This document shows, piece by piece, positions 12,201 through 60,371 of a DNA stretch of 64,000 bases. The stretch spans positions 82,753,062 to 82,817,061 of the forward strand of contig NC_134367.1 of NCBI RefSeq assembly GCF_035582795.1, read 5' to 3'. Source of the stretch: Mycteria americana (Eukaryota > Chordata > Aves > Ciconiiformes > Ciconiidae). Each line of letters starts with the position of its first letter. Positions within the stretch are counted from its first letter, which is position 1. The position numbers and the translations under genes were made by a program. The notes under the pieces were generated by a model, which saw only the letters and a list, made by a program, of their open reading frames with translations, was not told the origin of the DNA and searched no databases.

Positions 12201-13556
12201 TTTTTTTTTGTTACTAGACAGTTATATATAGCAGACTGACTGCAAGCAGAGGGTAGCTCAGCTTCTGTGAAAGATCCACATAAGAGCAGTAAATAGGAAT
12301 TTGAAGTTTTGACCACAGTGCTGCCAAGTACGCATTAAAAATAATCTCCGACCTGTAGTTTGTGTCTTTCAAATAGTGATCTGGTAGTAGTGTTGTTCTA
12401 CTTCAGTTTGCAAAATTTGAAGATGGAAGAGTGTTGTTTCTGTTCTGTCCTCTTAGCATTTAGACTTTTTAAAGGTAATGCTTTGAATGACACTCGGTTC
12501 TTTTGATGAAATAAGTACGCTTGCTTGGAGTTTTAAGCTGTATGAATCCTGTTCTCTATTGATATAAATATTCAGATCTTGTCTTGATCTTTTATTATAA
12601 TCAATTTTACTTTCTTCTTCAGAATCCTAAAATTCTTCTGTTAGATGAAGCAACAAGGTAAGAAAGAAAATAAATAGAAACTTAGACTCTCTGTAAAACC
12701 TAGATAAGCGAGGTGTTCTCTCTTCTTTCTTTCTCTGCATGCCCTTGCACAAATTATCTAGCCCCTTATTTTTCTCTACCCACAAAAAGAATGTGCTTTC
12801 TAGAATGTGTGAATTGGTTAGGAGATCTGTGATAAAAGCTGTTTATGCAAAGTGGAAAGGATAGCTGGTACACTGTGTTGTAATTTTTCATTGAGTTAAA
12901 TTTGTAATATGTAACTTGATTTTGAAACATCTACTTAAAGCTTTTTGTATCTTTAGTTTAAATGAAGATCTTGGTGTTAAAGAGATGATTATACTGCAGT
13001 ATAACTTAATTTTTTTTACTGAATGAATTTAGTGTTGTTTCTCCATGCATATTTTTTGCATATGAGAACATGTAATGCCTATAACTTGGATGTGTGCACT
13101 AAGCATATTCACAACATTTTCCTGTGGTTCCATTGGTTCATCTTCACCAACAATAGCAAGAGTTTGCAGTTTTAGCAAAATAAGCCTAATGCATACAGAA
13201 CTAACCTGTCTTAAAATAACAAATATCCTCCTCTTGCCCCTCCCTGCTTCCCATTTCTTACTAGTGCTTTGGATGCTGAAAACGAGTATCTAGTGCAAGA
13301 AGCTCTGGACCGGCTGATGGAAGGGAGGACAGTCCTAATTATTGCTCATCGTCTGTCTACTATTCAGAATGCTGATTTTGTTGCAGTCCTTGGCCACGGT
13401 AAAATTCTTGAATGTGGAAAACATGAGGAACTACTTGCAAATCCAAATGGACTTTTCAGGAAACTAATGCAGAAACAAGCTTTTCTTCAGAATAGTGATA
13501 CTTTTGCATTAGATTTACAGTCTAGAGAAAATGATGTATTAAAAGAAAATGTATGA
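68..13556 (+). CDS. ABCB10: ABCB10, mitochondrial ABC half-transporter (3' part, 10 exons)
   Basis: Exons: 68-202, 1835-1981, 2786-2921, 5391-5486, 8719-8928, 9212-9291, 10623-10803, 11048-11091, 12623-12657, 13265-13556. All junctions are GT-AG, and the joined frame is open for 451 codons plus stop. The first four exons give the second half of the membrane domain, with hydrophobic helices around [16 protein letters not shown] and [15 protein letters not shown]. The remaining exons give one complete nucleotide-binding domain: Walker [11 protein letters not shown]-loop VSQEP, signature LLSGGQKQR, Walker [11 protein letters not shown]-loop SALD, H-loop IAHRLST. Residue order closely follows human ABCB10 as I remember it. 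The family member sits in the mitochondrial inner membrane as a homodimer and is tied to haem synthesis, mitoferrin-1 stability and biliverdin export (established knowledge). The start codon and roughly the first 300 residues lie left of the window. The C terminus runs about 20 residues past the mammalian end. ABCB8 is the nearest alternative; the linker and C terminus fit ABCB10 better. Confidence 0.96.
1531..1562. repeat. Perfect 14-bp inverted repeat with telomere-like arms
   Basis: TTTTTTAACCCTAC at 1531-1544 and its exact complement at 1549-1562 are separated by TTTT. The element lies in an ABCB10 intron. Each arm holds TAACCCTA, one telomeric unit plus two bases. Cruciform or hairpin formation is possible in RNA or single-stranded DNA; no function is known. 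Confidence 0.8.
1835..1981 (+). CDS. ABCB10: ABCB10 exon, intracellular loop
   Basis: Forty-nine codons, [18 protein letters not shown] through RAGFFGA, phase 0 to 0. This is the conserved coupling region of ABCB-type membrane domains ([12 protein letters not shown]). The donor is gtaagt, a perfect consensus. Confidence 0.94.
2786..2921 (+). CDS. ABCB10: ABCB10 exon, last transmembrane helices
   Basis: 136 nt encoding [19 protein letters not shown] and onwards to WVGISIG. It contains two hydrophobic stretches matching the last two helices of the half-transporter. It ends in phase 1, within a glycine codon completed by the next exon. Confidence 0.94.
5391..5486 (+). CDS. ABCB10: ABCB10 exon, end of membrane domain and linker
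   Basis: 96 nt encoding [20 protein letters not shown] and the linker to PQLPFN. It starts by completing a glycine codon and ends with one base of a glutamate codon. It is bounded by introns of about 2.5 and 3.2 kb. Confidence 0.94.
5487..8718 (+). other. ABCB10 long intron
   Basis: A 3.2-kb AT-rich intron between the membrane-domain and Walker A exons. It contains T homopolymers (about 6628-6644) and a small perfect hairpin at 7714-7732 (CCAGTTTT, loop CAT). Several short open frames here lack splice context or any similarity I recognise. No other gene seen. Confidence 0.6.
5566..5596. repeat. Short (GTTA)n simple repeat, interrupted
   Basis: Repeated GTTA/AGTT units interrupted by acttagta, in the ABCB10 intron just after the 5391-5486 exon. 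Confidence 0.6.
8719..8928 (+). CDS. ABCB10: ABCB10 exon with Walker A
   Basis: 210 nt opening the nucleotide-binding domain. It holds an A-loop region [13 protein letters not shown] and Walker [10 protein letters not shown] at 8862-8888, whose lysine contacts the ATP phosphates. The exon ends within the glycine codon of DPISG. Confidence 0.96.
9212..9291 (+). CDS. ABCB10: ABCB10 exon, up to the Q-loop
   Basis: 80 nt encoding [17 protein letters not shown] and RTKIGTVSQ. The Q-loop glutamine is the last codon of the exon and EPILF opens the next one. Confidence 0.95.
10623..10803 (+). CDS. ABCB10: ABCB10 exon, helical subdomain
   Basis: 181 nt, [20 protein letters not shown] through [10 protein letters not shown] plus one base. 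It carries the helical subdomain leading into the ABC signature. The LSGGQ signature is split across this junction and the next exon. Confidence 0.95.
11048..11091 (+). CDS. ABCB10: ABCB10 micro-exon with ABC signature
   Basis: Only 44 nt. It completes the signature as [16 protein letters not shown]. The acceptor follows a T/C-rich tract ending cccccag and the donor is gtaagc. Phase and sequence both require this small exon. Confidence 0.94.
12623..12657 (+). CDS. ABCB10: ABCB10 micro-exon with Walker B
   Basis: Only 35 nt, encoding [11 protein letters not shown] plus two bases of serine. It carries the Walker B aspartate and the catalytic glutamate. Its small size means it is easily missed by gene finders. 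Confidence 0.94.
13265..13556 (+). CDS. ABCB10: ABCB10 last coding exon
   Basis: 292 nt to the TGA at 13554-13556. It starts with the D-loop [10 protein letters not shown], then H-loop IAHRLSTIQ, then a C-terminal helix [13 protein letters not shown] hydrophilic tail [20 protein letters not shown] follows that I do not recall in mammalian ABCB10. Confidence 0.96.
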
Positions 13557-13900
13557 GAGAATGTATGAATAATGGAAGCTTACAAACTACAAAGTATATA
13601 ACTTATGTTTCAGTTATGTAAAGTAAATGTTATATTTTTCCAAAATGTACAAAATATTCTTTCAAAACTTAAATGTGTTTAAACTTTTTATTGAAAGCTT
13701 TTTAATAATTATTGCAACTTTCTAAAATGTCAATCACATTGAGATAATTTCAGTGTATAGATTTTTCTGCTTTGTGTTAATTGAGACGACTTAGAATCTT
13801 TTTTGCTGTAATGCACTGTATGATGATGTGCTGCATTCTCAAGTAAGTTCAGTACTTTAAGGGTAATTAAATGACAATCTTATCATTTTTATATCATTGT
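13557..13900 (+). other. ABCB10: ABCB10 proximal 3' UTR with candidate poly(A) signal
   Basis: AT-rich sequence after the TGA. An ATTAAA hexamer lies at 13866-13871, with a T-rich stretch downstream that could serve as the cleavage region. A canonical AATAAA at 14831-14836 could serve a longer transcript. Which is used cannot be told from sequence. Confidence 0.5.
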
Positions 13901-15588
13901 CTCTTCCCTTTTCAAGGAACTTTTGCTTTCTGTGCTTGTCAGTAGTCTTAAAATGCTGGAATTCAAAAATGTGTGACGCTAACGTACTCTGAAAGTTCTG
14001 TCTGACTTCCACTGCACTGTCCTTTCAGTTACCATTTGTTCTGAAGTGTGAAAGTTGATTATGATCACCATCTACAGTTACTGTAGAGAATTACATATGA
14101 GAACACATTTTAGAGAGTAGGGAAGCGTGAGTTGGAGGAAAGTTCTTTAAAAAACAAACAAAAAAGCAACGAAACAAAAAACCTAACTGACTTTACATAA
14201 GGACAAAGGAAGTGTATTAGTATATTAGTATGTTAAGTCAGCATAGGAAGATAGGAAGATCTAAAACTTGCATGCATTTTCTTCCCTTCTCTATTTTCCC
14301 AGTTCTTTAGTTTCACTTCCCTTCTAAGATGACATCCAAAAGAACACGCTCTTATATAAGTTTTTGACCTTTTTTAAGGCATATGTAAGTTTTTTTTATT
14401 TTTACTTAAAATTTAATTCATAGAAATCCCAGGTTTTGCCTAACTACCTTATTAGGTACAACTAGTAAACTACCTTCTCAAGGACAGCTAATAAAATAAT
14501 AGCATTACCTTAATTTGAACAACTACAGGAGTGTACATTTGGCCATAAAGAGTAGGCTTCGTGTTTTTTAATTTAAGAATCTCTTCCAACAGAATCTCTC
14601 TCGACTTTCTGAAGATGCAAAACCCCACAAGGTAATTTTAAAAAGCTAGAAACTTCCCAGGTCACATTAAAACTCATCTGTGGTAGGAAAACTTGTTGCT
14701 GGAAAACTTTATTGGCAATAGGCGAGATACCTAGTACTGGGCAAGCTTAAAACATTTATCTAATGTGCCATTAATGGTACCTTGTGGAACATAGTGAAAC
14801 GCTGAAGAGATCCCTGTGCTAAGGAATGAAAATAAAATTACATCTATGTGCAATTTCATCTTCTGATACAGTTTTACTAGAAGTAGATATTGTATTAAAG
14901 ATATGCCAAAAATACCACTGACCCAATATTTAATTTCAGTGTTGACTATCCATTATTCTCTTTATAATGTATTTAGAGGGGCTTGAACTTTAATCTTCAC
15001 TCATGTAATCTCTCCTTATGTGAGATGCAATGAGCCCCTTTATTCATGTGTTCACACAGGTTACAGGAATTACTTGCAGCCAAACTGAATGAACATTTTA
15101 TATCTTTTGTTCATTAGTTGTTCTGGCAGGTGTTGCAGTCTACAGAAAAGTGTGAAAAGCTATAGAAAAGCTCTAGTCCACAGAAAGGTGAATGTCTGTC
15201 ATAACAGGTGCATTGGATAACAGACTTTATTCGGGTTAGAACTACTCAAAATACTCCTTGGAACAAGCCACAGACCTCAAGAAGGTGAGAAAACAAAGTT
15301 TCTTAGTAATCTGCAAGTAGAAAGCAATGCTGGACAACTTCAGATTTGTGGTTTACAAACCTACAGTATATGTGATGTGTGCACGTGGCATGCTGTATAC
15401 TTCCACAGCAGTGCTAGTCAACACTGGATATGGTTGCATTTTGAACTGTAGGAGCCCTAGTAGGTTAATGAGGAAAAAGGTGTGAGAAAAAGAATGCAAT
15501 ACTTTAATTTTTCTCTTTGTTACAAGAGTTGAAGACCTTCCTGTCTAAGGTGGAAATGGGTGGCATATCTCTAACAATCCTGATAGGC

Positions 15589-15707
15589 GTCTTTTCCTAA
15601 GGACCACTATTTCATGCCGCTGCCTTGCGTAGCGTGGTCCATAGGGCGAAAAGGGGCCACGCAATGGAGAAAAGACTTAACGTGAGAGTATCTGACTGTG
15701 CGTCAGA
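15589..15707. other. Nested inverted-repeat element, possible structured RNA
   Basis: An outer pair GTCTTTTC (15589-15596) and GAAAAGAC (15669-15676) encloses GGACCAC (15601-15607) with GTGGTCC (15634-15640). A competing partner, GGGGCCACGC, lies at 15653-15662. An inner stem GCTGC/GTAGC and a following hairpin TCTGAC/GTCAGA (15691-15707) add to it. The stretch is richer in CpG than its surroundings. I recognise no known RNA family. The pairing is seen directly; any RNA function is inference. Confidence 0.35.
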
Positions 15708-17757
15708 AAGAAATATAAACCAAACTGTCTTACACTCACTGACTGTATTTTCCATCGTTGCCCCCTTCAGGTTTTAGTAATACTGTATATCTGCTATTTG
15801 TTTTTTTTAAGCTACTGTTAGTAGGAAGAGGTGCAGCTCCATGAGGGATGGTATTAACAGCTCTAAACACAGCTGTGCTACTCCTAATGTATTCCAGAGG
15901 CCAAAAGATACTCAGAAATGCTTTTGATCACAGGTAAATACAATTTAAGTCAAATTAAACTCACCCAACATTTTCTGAAGGAAAGGCCAGACCTTATTCA
16001 GAATTGGTAGAGATTTCAAAGTGTCCTTGTAGCCCTGGTACAGCACATTATATAAGACCATCTCTCTTTTATGCCACACACACGAGTGTTCAACTTCGGC
16101 CTAAACATATCTTCTCTGTGTAGAAAAGTAGTAAAGATGATTTCCCAGACATTTAAAAATAAATGTAATTAATTTTACATGCACACATGTATATCAAATA
16201 TGTAATATAAACATTTTTCAGTTTCTGTCACTGGTTGCCATATTTTAGTTGATACCTATGGTCATAATTTTGAACTCTTTTATTAATACTGCCTTTTTCA
16301 CCCTTGCCTTGGATGCCAGAACTATTTCCTTCCTTAACTTTTGCTACCCAGTCCTGACTTTTGGGGCTTAAATACTATCTAATTGCATTCAAAACTACCT
16401 TGCTAAACTGAATGTATTAGTTAGGGATGAGTAGTTGGAGACTTAATGAAAGGTCAGCTCTCAACGTATGCTTAATCCCTTTACTGTCTTCCTAATTAGT
16501 TTTCTGAGTCTTGACAGCATGAATGTTTTCCCGAGAGAAGATAGACACTGAAAATAAAGTGTCTTGAGTAACTTTATTACTTAAACTATTTATTAAACTA
16601 TTTATTTGAATGCTTAAATGGAGTATTGGTCACAGGCTCATCACTGCAGTGAATAATTGGCATCTCTCAAAGAGCTAAAGTTCTTTCAACTCAGGTTTCA
16701 AGTAGTTAATGCAACTTTTTGCTTTAATCTTCTGATACAGAGAGCCTCTTTTCTGTCAATACTTTAGTCTTTGAAAAAGGAGTGGATTCCAGTTAGGGGA
16801 GTAACAGAAGAGAATATCCTGTCTTTGTGATCTCCGCCAGTTGTCTTCACATTTCCACTACTCGACGTTTTCAGCTGTCTTGAATGGGGAGAATAATTTC
16901 CAATTGCTTAAGGGGTCTTAAACTCATGATGCAATGATCCTATAGATTAATACTCTGACCTATTGGGGAACTCTGTATTCTGATGAGCAAGACATTACAT
17001 TTCTTATCTTACGAAGAAGAAAATGGTACTGATCTTTTATACACATCTTTGTTTAAACATCTGCATAGTCCCATAACGCGTATTCAGTTCATGAGAACTT
17101 TGTTTGCTCTGCAGATGATGGAGTTTGCTGCTATCCTTTCAAACTAATTTTCTCTCAAAAGAGGTAGGCAGCTATTTGTGGCTAGTCTACCCAAGCAGTG
17201 TTTTCTACACTGTTTTTCAATCCATCGATCAATAAATAAAAAACAGAAGTAAAAAGATTATCAAACCCATATATTTTGAAGTTGTGGCTCTAAGTCCACT
17301 ATTTCCATTCTCTTAGTTCAAGTCCCCACTAGGTCAGTATTGTCAAAATTGCCTGCTGGACATTCACCTTTTCATGTGAAAAACAAGTACCACACGAGTC
17401 CCAGTTCAAGAACTGGTTAAGTCTCTAACAGATAGCGGCATAAACTATTTCTGTGTCGAAAATGAGATTTAAAGGTTGAGTTCCATCCTCTCTCCTGAAG
17501 ATGGAGCTCTTAACACAGGGCCGGGACAGCAAAAGGCAGCCGAGTAATCCCCTGAGGAAGTGTAGCAAACTACACAGGATTCAATCAGCAAAACCCAACT
17601 GCTCACACTGCCTCATCTTAAATATTTTAGAAATGAAGGAGAGCTTTAAGTTTTTAAAATAATTAGAACGCCACCATTCATGGATGTTGGGAAATGTGGA
17701 TGACAGCTTGAATTTTACTCAGTTTTTCCCCATTTGCTTGGTTTTGTGTGCATTTTC

Positions 17758-17779
17758 TGGTTTGGTTTGGTTTGGTTTG
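17758..17779. repeat. (GGTTT)n simple repeat
   Basis: Four to five tandem GGTTT units followed by T-rich sequence, in the intergenic region. Confidence 0.7.
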
Positions 17780-19207
17780 TTTTTCTTGAAACAAGGGTAA
17801 CGTGATGATTTAGCATTGCTGCATGGAGTATAATAGACAAGGCGATATAGAAGCATCCTACATTAATGTAGCAGTATAGTGAAGCTCCACTAAATGTTTG
17901 TATTTTGCTTTTCCCATAAAATCAAAGCAAAAGGAGATAGCATGAAGTTCAAAGGCAAAGCACTGAAACAGACAGGTGCCTCATACTTCAGTACTGCCAG
18001 ATGAAGCATCTCAAGTTTAGCTCCTCTGCATTTCAGGTTCAGTCATATTGGACCATGATCCACGTAGAAAGCTTAACAGCCACAACTCTTTTAAATCAAC
18101 ATATTTTTGGAAGATGATGGGAAATTTTTTAATATTCTATTTTTAGTTAATTTTATCTTAACTAATTAGCTTCATTGATAATATACATACAATTCAACTT
18201 CTTCCCCAAGTAGATGGTACATACGTACTTTCTGAAAGCTTTTTCATACAAACCAATGCAGTTGAGTATTTTGTTTCAATGAGAAAATTTAGTTCCCCTT
18301 TAAGACTAAAATTGAATTCTGTACCATCGAGTTGTTGTCATGCATGCTTGTTATTTACCACAGATGTGAAACATGCCAAGGTTTGCATGGAATACGTTTT
18401 TTTCTTTTTTTTTTTTTACAAGAAATTTAGGGACAAACACAGGTTACAGCACAGGCTATTTTAAAGATTAGGCAACTCCATTAGTAGAGAACACGTCCTT
18501 CCAGAAGTGCCAAACAGCAGTTTGCAATGGTGTTTCGACAGCAGTTTACTGAGCGTATCCAGCCACCTTTCTCTGCTCGAGTTGGTTAGCACCAGAACTG
18601 CATGAATTCAATGAAAAATGGTTCCCAAATTCAGCCTTGTGAATCCCTCTGTGAGAGTCCCGAACGACCGAGTGCATCCGGCCTTCTTTGGGAAGATCCG
18701 AGCGAGCGGACCCGTGTTTTTGTGAGACCACCCGACACAGCTGGCTGCCTAACCTGCCGAGTGAGGACAGCGGCCGCTCAGGCTCCCGTGCTGGGGAGGA
18801 GGGCACGGTAAAAGAGCCATCCTCCGAAGGTCACGGCATGCCAGTGGGCCTGCAGCAGCCTCCTTCTGCTCTCCCCCTCCGGAGAGGAACAATCCTCTTC
18901 CGAGGGCGGTGGGAGCACTGGTGCAGCTAAGGTGGAAGCTGGACACTTCTGCCTTAACGCCTGAGTCTGTAACAACCTCGATGTATTTATTAGGGTAGTT
19001 TCCCGCTGCTGGGTCTATCGAGGAGAGCCGAGAAGGCGGCCACCGGGGTGCGAGGGCCGCGCCGTGCCTGAGCAGGCAGCTGGTGCGGGGCCTCTGCCGC
19101 TCCCCGGCAGGGGCTGCGCCGCGCTCCGCTCTTCCCGCCCCGGAGTGACGCAGTCAGCCGGCGCCCGGCGGGAGCCCAGGGCCGGCACCGCTCCTCTCTC
19201 GCCAGCC

Positions 19208-56159
<36,952 letters not shown>

Positions 56160-56375
56160 TTTTCACTATTTTTTTAAATATTTTTTTCTAAAGACCTGTT
56201 AAATTCATGTATACTTTTTACATTCTGTTCCTTTTTTGCTAAAACTTTGTAATAAAATCTATATAATAATGTACTTGGTCTTAAATTTATAGATGTTGGC
56301 ACTTTAGTCAGGGGAGGCAGAGGTGTGTTTTCAAGCAAAAGCAAAATAAAGTTTTTGTTTTCTGTGCCTTTCATA
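56160..56375 (+). other. NUP133: NUP133 3' UTR with two AATAAA signals
   Basis: AATAAA at 56251-56256 and again at 56345-56350, each followed by T- or GT-rich sequence. The short distal option at about 56,370 fits a 3' UTR of roughly 100-210 nt. Confidence 0.7.
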
Positions 56376-59300
56376 AACTTGCTGGTTTGTTTCATGTCTT
56401 CATTGGTATGAGTCCTGCCTGAGACTCAAAGATACACAGACACACACGGTGAAATGTGGGACCCACTGCAGAAGGTAGAAACTTTTGCGCTCGCTTCACT
56501 GGGGCTGTGATTCAGTTCAGAGAACATACTGAAAACGTTAATGCTGGGTGACTCTGTAGCTTACTGAAAAAACAAATGATTATTCTATAAGACAACTCTA
56601 CTCTCTCTTTGTACAACACTTTTTGCTGTAGAAACTAGGCAATTTCAGTTTTGCATTAAAGATCACTGGCACAAAAAGGATAACTGGCTTGTCACTGGTC
56701 ACTCAGCTTGTCCGTGACAGAAAGGAATAAAGCACAGTTCTCATTCAGAGTCCTCTGGTCTGGTAAATATACCATTCTTTCAGTTTATATCTGTAAGATC
56801 AAAATTTCTCAAAACATTTTAATATTTTATCTATTTAACTTTCATTTTAAGCTATATCCAGATTTCTAGAATACATGTAAAAATGAGATTAACAGCTCAC
56901 CATGCAGTCATTCACAGCAACTGCTTGAATCTAGGCTCAGAAGAAACCTAGAAAGCAGTTAGGAAAATGTGGGAGTCCAGCATGCTCTTCCTTACTCGGC
57001 GACTTGTTCTCTACTGATTGATGCTGCTACTTTTTTTTTTTTCCCCTTACCCTACTGCCCCAATTAGTTATCTCTGACATGGGAGTAAAAAAAAAAATCC
57101 ATTTAACTTTTCAATTTTAATTATTCTGATTGGCAGCAGATTTTAATTAAGGATTTTAACTTACTTTAATCTGACATGTACCTTTCTTTTGCAAGTAGCT
57201 CAACAGCCAGAGAGCGAATGCAGAGCAACTTGCATGCCTTTATGTTTTACTTGTATGGCTCGATGCCTGCTGCAACAACTTGATCCAACAGCTGAGAAGG
57301 TCAGAAGTTAAATTGGTTGAAGAGAATCCAGTTGCTAGTTTTAAAAGCACAGCTCCCCTTCCGTGGCTTCCCCTCCTCCCTGTACTAATACAGTAAGCTG
57401 GGCTGAGAGTCTGAACATGTTTGGAAGAATAGATTTATCTAGAGAGGTTCTAACTAATATGGGAAAGAAATGCACTAGCAGTCATCTTCTAAGATTGTTC
57501 TAAGAAGCGAACTTTGCTCTTCTGCAGCCTTGCATGGCTGGGAGAAAGAAGTGCGGGTGTAACTCCCAGCGGTGGCTTCAAAGGACTGGGTCATTTAAAG
57601 CTTTATAAAAATTCCACTTGCTTGTTTAAATGTCACTATTGATAATGTGAAACCACCTTTAAACTTAACATTTTGGGAGAAAGGGAATAATCTCACAAAT
57701 GATTGCCCGCCCCCTGCCAAAGCATGTTCTACCTGAACCTTTACTAGAATCTTTAAATTTTGCTTGAAGAGGAATCTCTTTAAATAACCATCCACAGTAA
57801 AACACGTTGGGGATATCCCATCCCTTCCTAGACTGTCGACCACCTGTATTCTGTCAGTAGTGGCAGGGTAACCCCCAGAAAGCTTGCTCCGGAAGCAGGC
57901 GTTCATCCTGTTCATCCTTAGCCATCCGTCTGTTTCAAAGTGCCTGGCTTCTCTGCGGCGATGGGTTTATTCTGGTTGGTGTCAAAGCATTCTCCAGGTT
58001 CTCAGGAAACGATGGGCCATGTAGGCTTCGTAACTAATGTTTTATTCTCTTGCTGGGTTGGGAGGCATTTGGCATTTGTACAACGGCTTTCCATCTGACT
58101 ATTGCCAAAACAGAAGGCTACAGCCAATGAGTTTACTTAAATAAAACCTCATTAAAATAACTTCCATGTCTAAACTGAAGTTTAATGTTCTTGTACTAGG
58201 AACGTTGAGCTGGTTCACTGTTCTGTTGGGAAGCTTGAAGAGGCTGGGATTTGGGGCTATTCCTCCTCTCTATCCTCCGTTTCATTATGTAATAAGCTGT
58301 TCTGGTGCAGAACTCCTGTCTCAGATTACTGTATGGGGAGGATGCCTTCATTTACCAGCGCATATCGAAGGTCGTGCCAGAGCTCTAGGTTGTTTCCAAG
58401 TGTAACAAAAACAAACTTGGGACAAAAAGATTTCGGGTTTTGGTTAAAACGGCTTAAGGAGTATGGATAGCTCCTTTTGAATACGGAAGTATACATTGTT
58501 TCTTAAATAGTTGTTTTCACAGTAATAGAAAATACACACAATACAGGATGTCCACACTTCTATCCTCTGTTGTCACCAGAGGAGCAGGAAAGCTTATGAG
58601 TTGTCATTTGTGATCTATTTCAGAAGCTCTGTGCTGTGGATAGTGATCTTCTTTGCGCCCAGCTCTGTTCTGGAAACTCACTTGAAATGTTTTCTGACTT
58701 GGGACTAAAACCAAATTCATTTCATGAGTCCAGCTAAATACCAGATCTAAGTGTGGAAAATGATCTTTTACGCAGAACTATAAGAATTTAACATTGCCAT
58801 TGGGCATTTTGCTGTAAACTAGATTGGGGTAGAGAGAAAATGAAAAGAAACGGGAGGGGTAGAGTGGGTTTATGCTTGCGTCAGGTTTCATTGAAGGCTT
58901 AAGAATGTTTATCTCTCAGCGACATTAGGCTTTCTGTCACTCGATTTCTGAATCAACACAACTGACCATATTTTGGAATCCACAACGGAGCGTTACAGTT
59001 CTGTAAACAGATTTGATGGCTGCAATGCCTTTAAGTGCTTTCAGGCTTCTGATTTTTGTACTGCCAGTTGTTGATGACAGAACTGAAGAATAATACAAGA
59101 AGTTGAAGAACAGTATGAGAGAATAGCATGTTTTATCCCCAGTGTAGTTCAGTAAAATAACTTGACAGGAAATGAAAATCTATAGCAGAATGAAATAGGG
59201 AGCAGCCAGAGGTAAAGAGGAACGCTGCCAAACCGGAGGGTACAGAAATTAAATAGAGAAGAAAAGTTGTCTGCTTCTCTGTTGGCCCTTCTGCTCTGCC

Positions 59301-60300
59301 TTGCAGTGGAGGAAATCAGCTGCAGAAGTGCCTTCAGTTGCAGGAGACTCCTCACAGCATCAGCGCTTCTGGCTTACTATTTCTTCTTCCTCCTCTCCTG
59401 ACTCCCTAAATTTTAAAAAGCATTTACCCTTGGCCAGTCGTGCCTTCAGAGAAGGTGTTGAAGGTTGATTTGCAACGACTCATTGGCAGGGCTGCAAATC
59501 TGCTTGCATTACTGCCTCTTCTTTCCATCGGTAACCATAATTTCTATATAAAACCTTCCAAGTATCCCACATGGAATCTCTGCTTAAATATCCGTAGCTG
59601 AAGGAGATGAACTGTTCCTCTTCACTTGCACAGTACCTTCAGCTCATGAGAGACGACTTGCCTGTGAGACTGCACTCCTTTTGGAAGGGGTGAGCCGCAG
59701 CGATAGCTGGAGGATGCCGTGTTGCCCGGCCGAGCTCAGCAGCTAGCAATGGGTACTCGGTAATGGCACCAGCATCCACGCTACGTCAGGCTTCTGGGAT
59801 CAGACGGTCACCGGGATTAATGCTTCACCGGGTTTCTCTTCAGGCATTTGTCTCACAGATGTTACCCTCTGCATTTATGTTCCATTTTTACATCGCAGCA
59901 AAGAAAACACGCGTGGCTTAACTCGGCGTGTAAAGCCGTGGCTTCTACATGGGCTGTTACGCGTCGCCACGTACGACGGTATTATGGCAAACCACAGATC
60001 TACTTGTCCCTTCGGCTTCTCTCACAACCCCTTCTCCTCCCCGGCGCCCGCCCGTACTAAGCGTTGAGAGAAGGGCAAGATCCGTGAGGGCCGTCTCCCT
60101 TCGCCGCCCCAGAGCCGTGGGCTGCGGCAGGTCGCGGCCGCACAGCCGAAGGCCCCTCGCCTCCCCCGGCCCGCTGAGCCCCCGGCAGGGCCGCGGCCCG
60201 CTCCGCCCTCACGCCCCGGCGGGCCCGGGCGCGGGCCCGGGCCCGCTCCGGCCTGCCCCGCGGAAAGGCCCAGACCTGCGCCCGGCGGGGCTGCCGCGGC
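56376..60300. other. Intergenic region between NUP133 and ACTA1
   Basis: 3.9 kb, AT-rich to about 59,600 then increasingly CpG-rich. No coding exon with splice context is recognised. Open frames at 57595-57915 (minus, 106 codons) and 58166-58405 (plus, 79 codons) show no similarity I know. Muscle enhancers of ACTA1 could lie here; scattered CAGCTG E-boxes occur (near 57290 and 59320) but are too common to call. Confidence 0.65.
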
Positions 60301-60305
60301 GGCCC

Positions 60306-60311
60306 CACCTG
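60306..60311. promoter_or_regulatory. ACTA1: E-box CACCTG upstream of ACTA1
   Basis: CACCTG about 270 bp before the expected start site. A second copy is at 60418-60423. This hexamer fits the CANNTG site bound by MyoD-family factors. Confidence 0.4.
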
Positions 60312-60371
60312 CTTTGCCCTTAGCGGGCCCGGCGGTGCCGGGGGATTATTTCGGCCCCGGCCGCGGGTGGC

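Larger units (their letters stand above)
13901..18650. other. Intergenic region between ABCB10 and NUP133
   Basis: About 4.7 kb of AT-rich DNA with no convincing coding exon on either strand. It holds the candidate distal poly(A) signal of ABCB10, a nested inverted repeat at 15589-15707, a (GGTTT)n run near 17758-17779 and scattered A/T homopolymers. GC content rises from about 18,500 into the CpG island. Confidence 0.7.

Noticed and set aside
15589-15707. H/ACA snoRNA at the nested inverted repeat
   Set aside because: The second hairpin is only 17 nt and no ACA box sits at the right distance. Kept as a generic structured-element finding instead.
57595-57915. 106-codon minus-strand open frame between NUP133 and ACTA1
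   Set aside because: Not low complexity, but there is no recognisable domain, no splice or promoter context and no similarity I know. Could be revisited with a protein search.
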